A DNA stretch of 64,000 bases from Tardiphaga sp. 709. GTDB taxonomy: Bacteria; Pseudomonadota; Alphaproteobacteria; Rhizobiales; Xanthobacteraceae. Each line of letters opens with the position of its first letter. The first letter of the stretch is position 1. The DNA lies in NCBI RefSeq assembly GCF_032401055.1, contig NZ_CP135529.1, forward strand, positions 1 to 64,000, given 5' to 3'. The translations under genes and the position numbers were made by a program. Below are positions 1-8,421 of this stretch, one piece after another. The notes under the pieces are model-generated. The model had not been told where the DNA came from and did no database searches. It saw nothing but the letters and a program-made list of their open reading frames with translations.

Positions 1-944
1 TTCGGATGGGCCGACAGCCATTCGGCGACCGCCTTGGCATTGTCGCTGTGGCGCTGCATGCGCAGCGGCAGCGTTTCGATGCCGGTCTGGATCAGGAATG
101 CGTTGAACGGCGACAGCGCCGGGCCGAGATCGCGCAGGCCGAGCACGCGGCAAGCGATGGCGAAAGCGAAGTTGCCGAAGGTCTCCTGCAGCTTGATGCC
201 GTGATATTCCGGGCGCGGCTCAGACAGCACCGGGTATTTGTTGCCTTTCGACCAGTCGAAGGTGCCCGCGTCCACGATGATGCCGCCGAGCGAATTGCCA
301 TGGCCGCCGAGAAACTTGGTCAGCGAATGCACGACGATGTCGGCACCGTGGTCGATCGGCTTGATCAAATAGGGGGTCGCCAGCGTGTTGTCGACGATCA
401 ACGGCACACCGGCCTTGCGGGCGACGGCCGCGACCGCCTCGATGTCGGTGATCGAGCCCGCAGGATTGGCGATCGACTCGATGAAGATCGCCTTGGTCTT
501 GTCGGTCACCGCGCGTTCGAACGAGGGGACGTCATCGGGATCGGCCCACACCACGTTCCAGCCAAAGCTCTTGAAGGCGTGGCTGAACTGGTTGATCGAA
601 CCGCCATAGAGTTTGCGCGAGGCGATGAATTCGTCGCCGGGCTGCAGCAACTGTTGAAACACCACCAGCTGCGCGGCATGGCCGGACGCGACGGCGAGGG
701 CGGCCGTGCCGCCTTCAAGTGCGGCGACGCGCTCTTCCAATACGGCCGTGGTCGGATTGGTGATGCGCGTATAGATGTTGCCGAAGGATTGCAGGCCGAA
801 CAGCGAGGCGGCGTGATCCGCGTCGTTGAAGACGAACGAAGTGGTCTGATAGATCGGCGTCGCGCGTGCGCCGGTGGTCGGGTCGGGCTGCGCGCCGGCA
901 TGGACGGCGAGGGTGGCGAAGCCTGGAATACGATCGTTCATCAT
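1..944 (-). CDS. metY: O-acetylhomoserine sulfhydrylase (MetY-type), 3' end outside window
   Basis: PLP-dependent Cys/Met-metabolism enzyme, expected to make homocysteine from O-acetylhomoserine and sulfide in the cytoplasm. The 314 visible residues start MMNDRIPGFATLAVHAGAQP and contain SGHAAQLV, NPTTAVLEERVAALEGG and the PLP-lysine segment VHSLTKFLGGHGNSLGG, all diagnostic of the family. Two ATG codons lie in tandem at 944 and 941 behind a GGGAG ribosome-binding site; the choice between them is open. The C-terminal part (roughly 110 residues in the family) continues beyond position 1. A related activity (homocysteine from O-succinylhomoserine, MetZ) cannot be excluded, but the long MetY-like spacing (HGNSLGGIIVDAGTFDW) favours MetY. 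Confidence 0.9.
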   Translation of the reverse strand, partial: MMNDRIPGFATLAVHAGAQPDPTTGARATPIYQTTSFVFNDADHAASLFGLQSFGNIYTRITNPTTAVLEERVAALEGGTAALAVASGHAAQLVVFQQLLQPGDEFIASRKLYGGSINQFSHAFKSFGWNVVWADPDDVPSFERAVTDKTKAIFIESIANPAGSITDIEAVAAVARKAGVPLIVDNTLATPYLIKPIDHGADIVVHSLTKFLGGHGNSLGGIIVDAGTFDWSKGNKYPVLSEPRPEYHGIKLQETFGNFAFAIACRVLGLRDLGPALSPFNAFLIQTGIETLPLRMQRHSDNAKAVAEWLSAHP

Positions 945-968
945 CACTCCCTATGGACTAGTCAGTTT

Positions 969-980
969 GTTGGCGCCAAC
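969..980. promoter_or_regulatory. 12-bp perfect palindrome upstream of metY
   Basis: GTTGGCGCCAAC is self-complementary and sits 25 bp upstream of the metY start, between it and the CoA-binding gene that reads in the same direction. Its position fits an operator, but no regulator can be named from the sequence. Confidence 0.3.
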
Positions 981-1090
981 CTGATCGGGCGCGGCGCTGC
1001 CGTCAAGGCGAGGCGGCATTTTGCCGTGACTTCGCAACACTCGTGCTGCGCTGTGTCATTTCAAAGGAAATAAAATCGCGAAACGCACCG

Positions 1091-1687
1091 TCAGGCGGTG
1101 TCGTTCTTGTCCTTGTTATTGAGCTGCGCCACGCGATCGGCCGCAGCGGTGCTGCCACCGCCGACGCTGCTGCGATTGAGCGACAGCCGCATGCCCTGGG
1201 TTGGAATCGGTGCGCGCTTGGAGCTGAGCGTGCGCGAATTGACACCCATCCACTGGATCTCCGACGACAGTCGGCCATATTCGATCTTGGGGCAGCGGTT
1301 CATCACCACCTTGATGCCTGCGGCTTCAAGCTTGGCGGCGGCCTCATCATGGCGCACGCCGAGCTGCATCCAGACCACCTTGGGCAGCGGATTGAGCGTC
1401 AGCGCGAGTTCGACGATCGGCATGACATGCTCGGCGCTGCGGAAGATGTCGATCATGTCGATCGGGCGACCAATCTCCTGCAGCGAGGCGACGAAAGGCT
1501 TGCCCAGCAGGCTCTTGCCGACCTGGCCCGGATTGATCGGGATCATGTCGTAGCCGCGTTCGGCGAGATACTTGAACACGAAATAGCTCGGCCGCACGTT
1601 TTGCGGGGAGGCGCCAACCATCGCGACGGTTTTGACGGTGTTGAGGATCTCGCGGATATAGGCGTCGTTATAGCTGTCGTGGTTCAT
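1091..1687 (-). CDS. CoA-binding domain protein (YccU-like)
   Basis: A 198-residue protein with a Rossmann CoA-binding fold: TVKTVAMVGASPQNVRPSY near residues 18-36 is the nucleotide-binding turn, followed by YFVFKYLAERGYDMIPINPG and DMIDIFRSAEHVMPIVELAL, typical of the succinyl-CoA-synthetase-like CoA_binding_2 family. The last 45 residues are Ser/Arg/Lys-rich and look disordered. The family has no settled reaction. It lies upstream of metY on the same strand with a 146-bp gap, so the two may or may not be cotranscribed. Start chosen at ATG 1687 because the domain begins close behind it. Confidence 0.8.
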   Translation of the reverse strand: MNHDSYNDAYIREILNTVKTVAMVGASPQNVRPSYFVFKYLAERGYDMIPINPGQVGKSLLGKPFVASLQEIGRPIDMIDIFRSAEHVMPIVELALTLNPLPKVVWMQLGVRHDEAAAKLEAAGIKVVMNRCPKIEYGRLSSEIQWMGVNSRTLSSKRAPIPTQGMRLSLNRSSVGGGSTAAADRVAQLNNKDKNDTA

Positions 1688-1712
1688 TGAGATTCCAGTT
1701 CGAAACTCGATG

Positions 1713-1812
1713 CCTCATGGTGAGGAGGCGCGTAGCGCGCCGTCTCGAACCATGAGATGGTGTGCGCCGCCATCCTTCGAGACGCGGCCAAGTGGCCGCT
1801 CCTCAGGACGAG
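1713..1812. repeat. pair of dispersed palindromic (REP-like) elements
   Basis: Two imperfect hairpins stand side by side in the gap between two minus-strand genes. The first (1713-1756) has outer arms CTCATGGT/ACCATGAG and an inner perfect stem GGCGCG-TAG-CGCGCC. The second (1771-1812) has outer arms CATCCT/AGGACG and a perfect inner stem GCGGCCA-AG-TGGCCGC. The wording (CTCATGGTGAGGAG, CATCCTTCGAGACGC, CTCCTCAGGA) matches, from memory, abundant intergenic palindromes of Bradyrhizobium and Rhodopseudomonas genomes. Function unknown; they could stabilise or end the upstream mRNA. Confidence 0.7.
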
Positions 1813-1819
1813 GCCGGCA

Positions 1820-2656
1820 TTATCTATCTTCCCACTTCGGCTCGCGCTTGGCGATGAACGCGCCGATGCCTTCCTCGGCATCGCGGGCCATCATGTTCTC
1901 GGTCATCACCTCACTGGCGAAGCGATAGGCCTCTGCGAGGCTCATCTCGGCCTGACGATAGAACGCTTCCTTGCCGATCTTGACCGTATGCGCCGACTTG
2001 CGCGCAACTTGCTCTGCCAGCGCGATTGCCGCATCGCGTTCGGTGCCGGCGGGCACCACGCGGTTGACCAGGCCGATCTCGCGGGCGCGGGTGGCGGAGA
2101 TAGGCTCGCCGGTGAGCAGCATTTCCATCGCCTGCTTGCGCGGTACGTTGCGCGACAGCGCCACCATGGGCGTCGAACAGAACAGGCCGATATCGACGCC
2201 GGGCGTCGCGAATTTCGCTTGTTCGGAGGCGATGGCGAGATCGCAGCTTGCGATGAGTTGGCAGCCCGCGGCAGTGGCGACGCCTTGCACGGCTGCGATC
2301 ACCGGCTTCGGCAGCCGCACGATGGCCTGCATCATGGCGCTACAGATCGTCATCATATGCGCGAAGTAAGCGCGGCCGCGATCGGCGTCGGCGCGGCGCG
2401 CGGTGAGTTCTTTCAGGTCATGTCCGGCCGAGAATACCGGGCCATTCGCAGCGATCACCACGGCGCGCACGGTCTTGTCGCTGGCCATGTCATCGAGGGC
2501 GGCGTGCAATTCGCCGATCAGTCCTTCGGAGAGGCTGTTGCGGGCGGCCGGACGATTCAGCGTCAACACGACGATACTGCCGACCGTTTCACGCAGAAGA
2601 ATGGATGGCCGCGCTGTTTCCGCGCGTGCTGGTTGAACCATGACTTGAGATTCCAT
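1820..2656 (-). CDS. enoyl-CoA hydratase/isomerase family protein lacking catalytic glutamates
   Basis: A 278-residue crotonase-fold protein. Family landmarks are LNRPAARNSLSEGLI, the CoA-binding/oxyanion segment VFSAGHDLKEL (about 75-84) and AAVQGVATAAGCQLIASCDLAIAS (about 121-144). Where classical hydratases have the first catalytic Glu (GGGCELA) this protein has Gln133, and the second Glu position (normally PE) reads TPGVDIGLF, so neither glutamate is present. This resembles the ECHDC3-like subfamily, whose reaction is not simple hydration. It is divergent from the thioesterase gene at 2718 across a 61-bp gap. A start at the internal ATG five codons later is also possible. Confidence 0.8.
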   Translation of the reverse strand: MESQVMVQPARAETARPSILLRETVGSIVVLTLNRPAARNSLSEGLIGELHAALDDMASDKTVRAVVIAANGPVFSAGHDLKELTARRADADRGRAYFAHMMTICSAMMQAIVRLPKPVIAAVQGVATAAGCQLIASCDLAIASEQAKFATPGVDIGLFCSTPMVALSRNVPRKQAMEMLLTGEPISATRAREIGLVNRVVPAGTERDAAIALAEQVARKSAHTVKIGKEAFYRQAEMSLAEAYRFASEVMTENMMARDAEEGIGAFIAKREPKWEDR

Positions 2657-2717
2657 CGCTGGGCAGGACCGTCACCATATTGTAACAGGACGGCACAAGC
2701 GAGAGCAGGGTGGAGAC

Positions 2718-3149
2718 ATGGCGACTGCGAAAATGAGCGTGGCTGAACTCGAGGCGTTTCTGAAGCGCGAGTTCCCGCAGGCCTTTGGCGCCGGCGATAT
2801 TGCGATTGAAAGCGCTGATGGTACCACTTGCCTGCTGCGCCAGACCTATGGCGAACGCATGCTGCGGCCGGGCGGCACGGTATCGGGTCCGACACTGATG
2901 GCCCTGGCCGATTTTGCCATGTACGTCGTGCTGTTGTCGGCGATCGGCCCGGTCGGCCTCGCAGTGACCACCAGCTTGAATATCAATTTCCTGCGCAAGG
3001 GCCTGCCGGGACAGGATGTGCTGGCAGCCGCCAAGCTGCTGAAGCTCGGAAAACGCCTCGCGGTGGGCGAAGTGACCCTGTTATCAGGCACTTCGGCGGA
3101 TCCGATCGCCCATGTGACGTCGACCTATTCCATTCCGAACGTTGGGTAA
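2718..3149 (+). CDS. PaaI-family hotdog thioesterase
   Basis: A 143-residue single hotdog-fold protein. The segment RPGGTVSGPTLMALADFAMYVVLL (about 51-74) is the hotdog helix with the conserved Gly/Asp region, followed by the TTSLNINFLRKGLPGQDVLAAAKLLKLGKRLAVGEVTL beta strands. It probably hydrolyses an acyl-CoA thioester in the cytoplasm; the substrate cannot be read from sequence. It is divergent from the crotonase-like gene, and both could act on acyl-CoA. Confidence 0.85.
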   Translation: MATAKMSVAELEAFLKREFPQAFGAGDIAIESADGTTCLLRQTYGERMLRPGGTVSGPTLMALADFAMYVVLLSAIGPVGLAVTTSLNINFLRKGLPGQDVLAAAKLLKLGKRLAVGEVTLLSGTSADPIAHVTSTYSIPNVG

Positions 3150-3218
3150 TTTATAAGGTATTATAGAACCATAATTATAACGCCATGATTTAATAGGCGA
3201 ATTTTGCCATATTTGGCA

Positions 3219-3247
3219 TTGACGGAATCCGGTTGTCTATCTAGAAA
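3219..3247 (+). promoter_or_regulatory. possible promoter of rplM-rpsI
   Basis: TTGACG (3219-3224) is followed after 17 bp by TAGAAA (3242-3247), about 55 bp upstream of rplM. The AT-rich stretch at 3150-3215 just before it contrasts with the neighbouring coding DNA, as expected for a strong ribosomal promoter. The -10 hexamer is weak, so the exact position is uncertain. Confidence 0.35.
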
Positions 3248-3300
3248 CGCGCTCAGTTCGGCGGATCACCGCCGATATCCCCTTTTCATGGATATTCACA

Positions 3301-3765
3301 ATGAAGACGTTTTCGGCAAAGCCCGCCGAGATCACGAAGAAGTGGATCGTCATCGACGCCACTGGTCTCGTGGTGGGCCGGCTGGCCACGCTGGTCGCAA
3401 TGCGGCTGCGCGGCAAGCATCTCCCGACCTACACCCCGCATGTTGATTGCGGCGACCATGTCATCATCGTCAACGCGGACAAGGTGGTTTTCACCGGCCG
3501 CAAGCGCGACGACAAGGTCTACTATCATCACACCGGCTTCATCGGCGGCATCAAGGAACGTACTGCGAAGTCGATCCTCGAAGGTCGTTTCCCGGAGCGC
3601 GTTGTCGAGAAGGCTGTTGAGCGCATGATCCCGCGCGGCCCGCTCGGTCGCGTCCAGTTCGGCAATCTGCGTGTTTATGCCGGTGCAGAGCACCCGCACG
3701 AGGCCCAGCAACCAGAAGCGCTCGACGTTGGCGCGATGAACCGCAAGAACAAGAGGGCCGCATAA
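3301..3765 (+). CDS. rplM: 50S ribosomal protein L13
   Basis: A 154-residue protein of the large ribosomal subunit, early in assembly. Family signatures are [16 protein letters not shown] (15-30), [31 protein letters not shown] and the C-terminal [33 protein letters not shown]. The length is usual. The stop codon TAA shares one base with the rpsI start (TAATG at 3763-3767), so the two genes are translationally coupled. Confidence 0.97.
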   Translation: MKTFSAKPAEITKKWIVIDATGLVVGRLATLVAMRLRGKHLPTYTPHVDCGDHVIIVNADKVVFTGRKRDDKVYYHHTGFIGGIKERTAKSILEGRFPERVVEKAVERMIPRGPLGRVQFGNLRVYAGAEHPHEAQQPEALDVGAMNRKNKRAA

Positions 3766-4241
3766 TGTCCGATACCATGCAGTCTCTCGATCAGCTGTCG
3801 GCGCTGAAGGTGTCGTCGCCCGACGCGCCGAAGTATGTGAAGAAGGTCGACAAGCAGGGCCGCGCCTATGCGACCGGCAAGCGTAAGGACGCTGTCGCCC
3901 GCGTTTGGATCAAGCCGGGCGCCGGCAAGGTCGTCGTCAACACCCGTGAAGTCGAAGTGTACTTCGCTCGCCCGGTGCTGCGCATGCTGATTCAGCAGCC
4001 GCTGGTCGCTGCAGCCCGCGCTGGCCAGTACGACGTGATCTGCACCGTTGCCGGTGGGGGTCTGTCGGGCCAGGCCGGTGCCGTGCGTCACGGCATCTCC
4101 AAGGCTCTGACCAACTTCGAGCCGGATCTGCGCGGCGTCCTCAAGAAGGGCGGCTTCCTGACCCGCGACTCGCGTGTCGTCGAGCGCAAGAAGTACGGCA
4201 AGGCGAAAGCCCGCAAGTCCTTCCAGTTCTCGAAGCGCTAA
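3765..4241 (+). CDS. rpsI: 30S ribosomal protein S9
   Basis: A 158-residue small-subunit protein. It has [25 protein letters not shown] (about 33-57), the [19 protein letters not shown] core and the basic C-terminal tail [17 protein letters not shown] that reaches toward the P-site tRNA. An N-terminal extension of about 30 residues ([20 protein letters not shown]) is common in alphaproteobacteria. Second gene of the rplM-rpsI operon and followed by a strong terminator. Confidence 0.97.
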   Translation: MSDTMQSLDQLSALKVSSPDAPKYVKKVDKQGRAYATGKRKDAVARVWIKPGAGKVVVNTREVEVYFARPVLRMLIQQPLVAAARAGQYDVICTVAGGGLSGQAGAVRHGISKALTNFEPDLRGVLKKGGFLTRDSRVVERKKYGKAKARKSFQFSKR

Positions 4242-4290
4242 TTTCTGCTTCGATAAAATTTGCTGCAAATGCGGTGAATACAATTTTGAA

Positions 4291-4315
4291 AGGGCGCCTT
4301 CGGGCGCCCTTTTTG
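4291..4315 (+). terminator. rho-independent terminator of rplM-rpsI
   Basis: Perfect 8-bp stem AGGGCGCC/GGCGCCCT closed by a TTCG tetraloop and followed by five T residues, 50 bp after the rpsI stop. Confidence 0.93.
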
Positions 4316-4484
4316 CGTTCCGGGACATTCCGGATACCGACAGATTGATGCAGTTTTTCGTGAAAACTTGTCCTGGCGCGCAAACGGATTTCCAATCGGT
4401 ACACTCGTATGTTCGATGATGGCGAAGAGGCCAGTCCGAATCATGATGGTTCGGAAATCTCGCAACAATTGCCGGTGCTCAAAT

Positions 4485-5729
4485 ATGTCGCTCGATTCTT
4501 CCACGCTCTATTTGGTGGCAACCCTGGTTGCGGCGATGTTGGGCGGGATGCTGCTGTTCTTCGGACGACAGGAAAAGATCGCGGCCCTCAACTGGTGGGG
4601 GCTGGCTTACCTGCTCGGCGCCGTGTCGGTCGCATTGTGGACACTTGCCGCGTCGCTCCTGGGTGACGTGCTGTCGCTGGCATTCAATGCCGTGGGCTTT
4701 GTGGCCTGCGGCATGGTGTGGAACGCTGCGCGCGTGTTCCATGGCCGCAGCCCGAGCTGGGCCGGCCTGTTTCTCGGCGCCATCGCCTGGATCGCGGTGA
4801 TCTTCACCCTGCCGGCTGAGGCCGCGTCGCTGCGCATGACCATCGGCGCCGGCATCGTCGCGCTTTATGCGATGTTGACGGCGCATGAATTGTGGAACGA
4901 GCGCCGCAAGGCGGTGCAACGGCGCTGGCCGACCATTTTGGTGCCGATGCTGCATGGTTTCGTCCTGATGCTGCCGATCCTGCTCGGCGATTTCCTGCAT
5001 CCGGATCACAGTAGTTTCGGCAGCAGCATCTGGGTCACGGCCTTCGCTATCGAGCTCGTGCTCTATGCGGTCGGCACGGTGTTCCTGATCTTCATGCTGG
5101 TGTCCGAGCGTGCGGTCACGGCGCATAAGGTCGCGGCATCCTGCGATCCGCTCACCGGCCTGTTCAATCGCCGCGGCTTCTCCGAGGCCACGGCGCGGAT
5201 GATCGAGCGCGAGGCGAAGGCCGGCCGCCCGGTCACAGTCATGATCTTCGACATCGATCACTTCAAGTCGATCAACGATCGCTTCGGCCATCCCGCAGGC
5301 GACGAGGTGCTGAAACTGTTCGCCACGGTTATCACGCATACGCTGCGGATTACCGATCTGTCGGGCCGCATCGGCGGCGAGGAGTTTGCGGCGATGTTGC
5401 CCTGCAGCCTGGACGAGGCGATGCAGGCTGCCGAGCGCGTGCGTGAGGCGTTTGCGACCTGCGGCATCCAGGTCGATGACGCCCCGGTCGCGACCACCGT
5501 GAGTATCGGCGTCGCCGGTGGACCGGCCGGCACTGAACTCGACGTCCTGCTGGCTGCTGCGGACACTGCGCTCTACCAGGCCAAGCGCAGCGGACGTAAC
5601 CGCGTGCAGGCCGCGGAAGAAGAACCGCTGTCGCTGGAGCAGGGGCGCCGCGCTGCGGCGGTCGGGCAAGCGGCGAAGCCGAGCGTCGTGCGGGCTGCGG
5701 TCACGATGACGGCAAGCGGCATGCGATAA
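4485..5729 (+). CDS. membrane-bound diguanylate cyclase (GGDEF)
   Basis: A 414-residue inner-membrane protein predicted to make cyclic di-GMP from two GTP. Residues about 7-210 contain six or seven hydrophobic helices. The cytoplasmic GGDEF domain follows, with DPLTGLFNRRGF, FDIDHFKSINDRFGHPAGDEVL and an intact active site GGEEF at 297-301. An RITD motif at 288-291, five residues before GGEEF, fits the product-inhibition I-site (RxxD). The frame is open further upstream, but the ATG at 4485 places the first membrane helix at the N terminus. It is separated from rpsI by a terminator and is probably a single-gene unit. Confidence 0.88.
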   Translation: MSLDSSTLYLVATLVAAMLGGMLLFFGRQEKIAALNWWGLAYLLGAVSVALWTLAASLLGDVLSLAFNAVGFVACGMVWNAARVFHGRSPSWAGLFLGAIAWIAVIFTLPAEAASLRMTIGAGIVALYAMLTAHELWNERRKAVQRRWPTILVPMLHGFVLMLPILLGDFLHPDHSSFGSSIWVTAFAIELVLYAVGTVFLIFMLVSERAVTAHKVAASCDPLTGLFNRRGFSEATARMIEREAKAGRPVTVMIFDIDHFKSINDRFGHPAGDEVLKLFATVITHTLRITDLSGRIGGEEFAAMLPCSLDEAMQAAERVREAFATCGIQVDDAPVATTVSIGVAGGPAGTELDVLLAAADTALYQAKRSGRNRVQAAEEEPLSLEQGRRAAAVGQAAKPSVVRAAVTMTASGMR

Positions 5730-5765
5730 AGGATCCGTTTACCATTCGATCCCTATGGTCATCGC

Positions 5766-5999
5766 ATGATGACCTCGCCTGACTCGACTTCCAATACTGC
5801 TTTGATGTCGCTCGAAGCGGCTGCCGCTTCGGCCCGTGCCGGCTTTGCCTGCATGTTCTCGAGCTCGGACGAATACGAGACCGCGCTGATCACCGAACGT
5901 CGTGCGCAGGGGCGCTACGGCGCGCAGCACGGCAAACTGCCGGTCATCGCTTTCATCGGCTGCTGCGTCATGGTCGTCGGCACGGTTCTGTTCGCCTGA
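5766..5999 (+). CDS. small hypothetical protein with C-terminal membrane segment
   Basis: 77 residues, unrecognised. The first part is polar and Ala/Ser-rich; residues about 59-76 (LPVIAFIGCCVMVVGTVLF) form one hydrophobic helix near the C terminus, suggesting a tail-anchored inner-membrane protein. Codon use resembles the neighbours. The start may instead be the second ATG codon (5769). It lies between the diguanylate cyclase and the monooxygenase-fold gene on the same strand. Confidence 0.6.
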   Translation: MMTSPDSTSNTALMSLEAAAASARAGFACMFSSSDEYETALITERRAQGRYGAQHGKLPVIAFIGCCVMVVGTVLFA

Positions 6000-6077
6000 T
6001 CACTTTTCGGCGGCTCCTTCACCGAACCCCGACTTTGCGGTAAAGACACCGACCGCAAAACAAAGGGTCGGGAAACC

Positions 6078-6374
6078 ATGATCACTGAAATCGCACAGAT
6101 CGACGTCAAGCCGGGCACCGAGAAGGATTTCGAGGCGGCCGTCGCCAAGGCGAAGCCGCTGTTCCTCCGCGCCAAGGGCGGCAAGGGTTTTGAGCTGCAC
6201 AAGTCGGTCGAGATGCCGTCGCGCTACCGTCTCGTCGCCAAGTGGGAAACCCTCGAAAACCACACCGTCGATTTCCGCGGCTCGCCCGATTTCGCCGAAT
6301 GGCGCGCGCTGGTCGGCCCGTATTTCGAAACGCCGCCTTATGTCGAGCACACCGAGACCGTGCTGACCACCTGA
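6078..6374 (+). CDS. ABM-fold (antibiotic biosynthesis monooxygenase-like) protein
   Basis: 98 residues with the dimeric ferredoxin-like ABM pattern: ITEIAQIDVKPGTEKDFEAAV at the N terminus, the helix AKPLFLRAKGGKGFELHKSVE and strands YRLVAKWETLENHTVDFRGSPDFAEWR. Members include monooxygenases, haem-degrading enzymes and proteins of unknown role; no specific substrate is implied. Expressed alone or with the preceding small gene (78 bp upstream). Confidence 0.75.
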   Translation: MITEIAQIDVKPGTEKDFEAAVAKAKPLFLRAKGGKGFELHKSVEMPSRYRLVAKWETLENHTVDFRGSPDFAEWRALVGPYFETPPYVEHTETVLTT

Positions 6375-6397
6375 GTTCGTTTCAGGTCGTCATCTCT

Positions 6398-7534
6398 TCA
6401 GGTCGTCATGGCTTCGGCCGCAGAGGCTTCGTCCTCTTCGCGCATGAAGTCGATGACGACTTTCACGATCGCCAGCACCGGCAATGCCAGTGCGAGGCCC
6501 CAGACGCCGAACACCACGCCGAGCAGGATCTGGAACGCGAACAGCGTGGCAGGCGGAATATCCAGCGCCTGCCGCTGCAGGATCGGGGTCAGGATGTAGC
6601 TCTCCAGCGCATGCACGCCCATGAACAGCGCAAAGGCCGACGCGGCGGCGACCCAGCCCGAGGCGAGGCTGGCCAGCACGACGATCAACCCGCCGAGCAG
6701 GGCGCCGACGGTGGGAATGAAGGCGAGCAGGCCGGCCTGAACGCCGAGAATGAACGCGCTGGGAATCCCGATCAGCTTCAGCCCGATCCAGGTGATGGCG
6801 CCGACCACCACCATGGTGAGCATCTGCGCGATCAGCCAGCGCTGCAGCGTGTCGCTGATGCGATCAACGATGACCGTCATCGGCGCGCGATGCTTCGCCG
6901 GCGTGAGATGCAACAGCCCTTTGCGATAGACGCTGGGCTGTGCGGCAAACGACAATCCCAGAAACAGCACGATGAAGAAGTTGCCGACAGCGCCGACGGT
7001 GCCGAGCAGGATTTTCAGTGTCTGGCTGACAATGGCGCCACCTGATGATGCGATGGTGCCGGCGCTCGGCAAGCCGCCGCTGGACTTCGGTGTTGAGGTG
7101 GCGGGCGGCGTGCCGGGCTCGGTGGGCGGATCCGACGTGATGCTGTTGAAATCGAAATAGCTGGTATCGACGCCGTGCTGCTCGAGATAGGTCTTTACGT
7201 TGACGACCTGTGACTTGAGGGTGCCGGACAGCGTCTTGGCCTGATTGGCGATGGTCGACCCGCCCAGATACATCACGCCCACCAGCATCGCGGCGAGCAC
7301 GATGCAGATCATTGCGAGCCGCATGGGATGCGGGCCGCCCATGAAGCGCCCGAATAATTCCGTCAGCGCATTGAGCGCGACGCCAAGCAGGACGCCTGCG
7401 AAGATCAGGAATAGCGTTCCCGAGAAGTACCAGGCGAAGCCTATGACGATCGCGAAGGACACCGTGGCGATGCCGCCCGCCGTGATCGCCCAGGCAAGGT
7501 CACTACGCGTCTGGACATTGGCTTCTGCGGGCAC
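6398..7534 (-). CDS. AI-2E/PerM family permease
   Basis: A 378-residue inner-membrane protein with about eight hydrophobic helices. The C-terminal half carries family landmarks GIPSAFILGVQAGLLAFIPTVGALLGG and LESYILTPILQRQALDIPPATLFAFQILLG. Residues about 133-165 form a Pro/Thr/Ser-rich loop (SDPPTEPGTPPATSTPKSSG) between membrane halves, longer than in many relatives. Family members have been linked to autoinducer-2 export or Na+/H+ exchange, but the substrate is not predictable. Convergent with the ABM-fold gene, with a 23-bp gap. Confidence 0.85.
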   Translation of the reverse strand: MPAEANVQTRSDLAWAITAGGIATVSFAIVIGFAWYFSGTLFLIFAGVLLGVALNALTELFGRFMGGPHPMRLAMICIVLAAMLVGVMYLGGSTIANQAKTLSGTLKSQVVNVKTYLEQHGVDTSYFDFNSITSDPPTEPGTPPATSTPKSSGGLPSAGTIASSGGAIVSQTLKILLGTVGAVGNFFIVLFLGLSFAAQPSVYRKGLLHLTPAKHRAPMTVIVDRISDTLQRWLIAQMLTMVVVGAITWIGLKLIGIPSAFILGVQAGLLAFIPTVGALLGGLIVVLASLASGWVAAASAFALFMGVHALESYILTPILQRQALDIPPATLFAFQILLGVVFGVWGLALALPVLAIVKVVIDFMREEDEASAAEAMTT

Positions 7535-7656
7535 GGTGAGTCCTTTGCATCGATTGGACTTTCACTGTTCCGTCAATTGCATCGGGGATCAAGACATATC
7601 GCCGCTTTGACGTCTCCGTCGCGATCGGGCATGGCCGATGGGGGAGGCCAATAATA

Positions 7657-8343
7657 ATGAACATGCTGAAATGGATCGGTCCGGTGGGATTGCTCGCAGC
7701 CCTGGTGATCGGGGACCAGATCCGGATCAACCGGCCCGCACATAAATATCGGCTGACCATGGAGGTCGAGACGCCGGATGGCGTGAAGTCGGCCTCGAAT
7801 GTCGTCTCCGTGCATCCCTATCGGGGCTACCAACCTGCCGGCAAGGTGACGTCACGGGGCGATGCCGTGGTCGTCGATCTCGGCGGCGGCAGGAATCTTG
7901 CCGCGCTGATGTTGCACCACGACAAGGGCAGCGCGGATTTCGACGGAGCCAATTTCGTGGCGATGCGCGCCTATCAGGCGGCGGGGCGCAAGATCGCCTT
8001 TCGCGATGTCAGCAGCCAGACCGGCGCGGTTCCGGTCACCGGCGAATTGATGCCGGTACTGGCCAGTTTCACAGACCCCCGGGATGCATCGACAGCGCGG
8101 CGGCTGCAGCCGGATGACCTGTCGGCGCTCGGCGCCGGCACGCGGCTGCGCGGCATCACGGTGGAGGCGGTGCCGAATGGTCTGTGGCCGATCGATTTCG
8201 GTGGGGGTCTCGGCGAACCCGTCACGCGCGGTGTCACCGCGAAGCTGCCGTGGGCGGCCAGCGAAGGGGAGGCAGCCAAGGCGCTTACGGCGATAGGCTT
8301 CCCGAACACGCCTGAACCGGCAATGGCTCTCGCCCGCAAATAG
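7657..8343 (+). CDS. hypothetical protein with N-terminal signal/anchor
   Basis: 228 residues, not recognised. The N terminus MNMLKWIGPVGLLAALVIGD is a short hydrophobic segment preceded by one lysine, consistent with a membrane anchor or signal peptide; the rest is soluble, Gly/Ala-rich and beta-like (KYRLTMEVETPDGVKSASNVVSV). The ATG at 7657 follows a weak GGGAGG site. Divergent from the permease gene across 122 bp and convergent with glnA. Confidence 0.6.
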   Translation: MNMLKWIGPVGLLAALVIGDQIRINRPAHKYRLTMEVETPDGVKSASNVVSVHPYRGYQPAGKVTSRGDAVVVDLGGGRNLAALMLHHDKGSADFDGANFVAMRAYQAAGRKIAFRDVSSQTGAVPVTGELMPVLASFTDPRDASTARRLQPDDLSALGAGTRLRGITVEAVPNGLWPIDFGGGLGEPVTRGVTAKLPWAASEGEAAKALTAIGFPNTPEPAMALARK

Positions 8344-8363
8344 GCGCCAGGAGAGGCGCAACG

Positions 8364-8391
8364 AAAAAGGCGCCCCGTTGCCGGAGCGCCT
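8364..8391 (-). terminator. rho-independent terminator of glnA
   Basis: On the minus strand a hairpin with outer stem AGGCGC/GCGCCT and an inner CCG/CGG stem around GCAA is followed by five T residues, 31 bp beyond the glnA stop. Confidence 0.85.
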
Positions 8392-8421
8392 CGATCGTTT
8401 CGATGTAATCCCGGAAAGGAA

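Noticed and set aside
945-1090. SAM-II riboswitch upstream of metY
   Set aside because: The region lacks the SAM-II pattern (GATTTG.. GCTTGC.. and the TAAA/GCTAAA pseudoknot strands). Only a short palindrome is visible.
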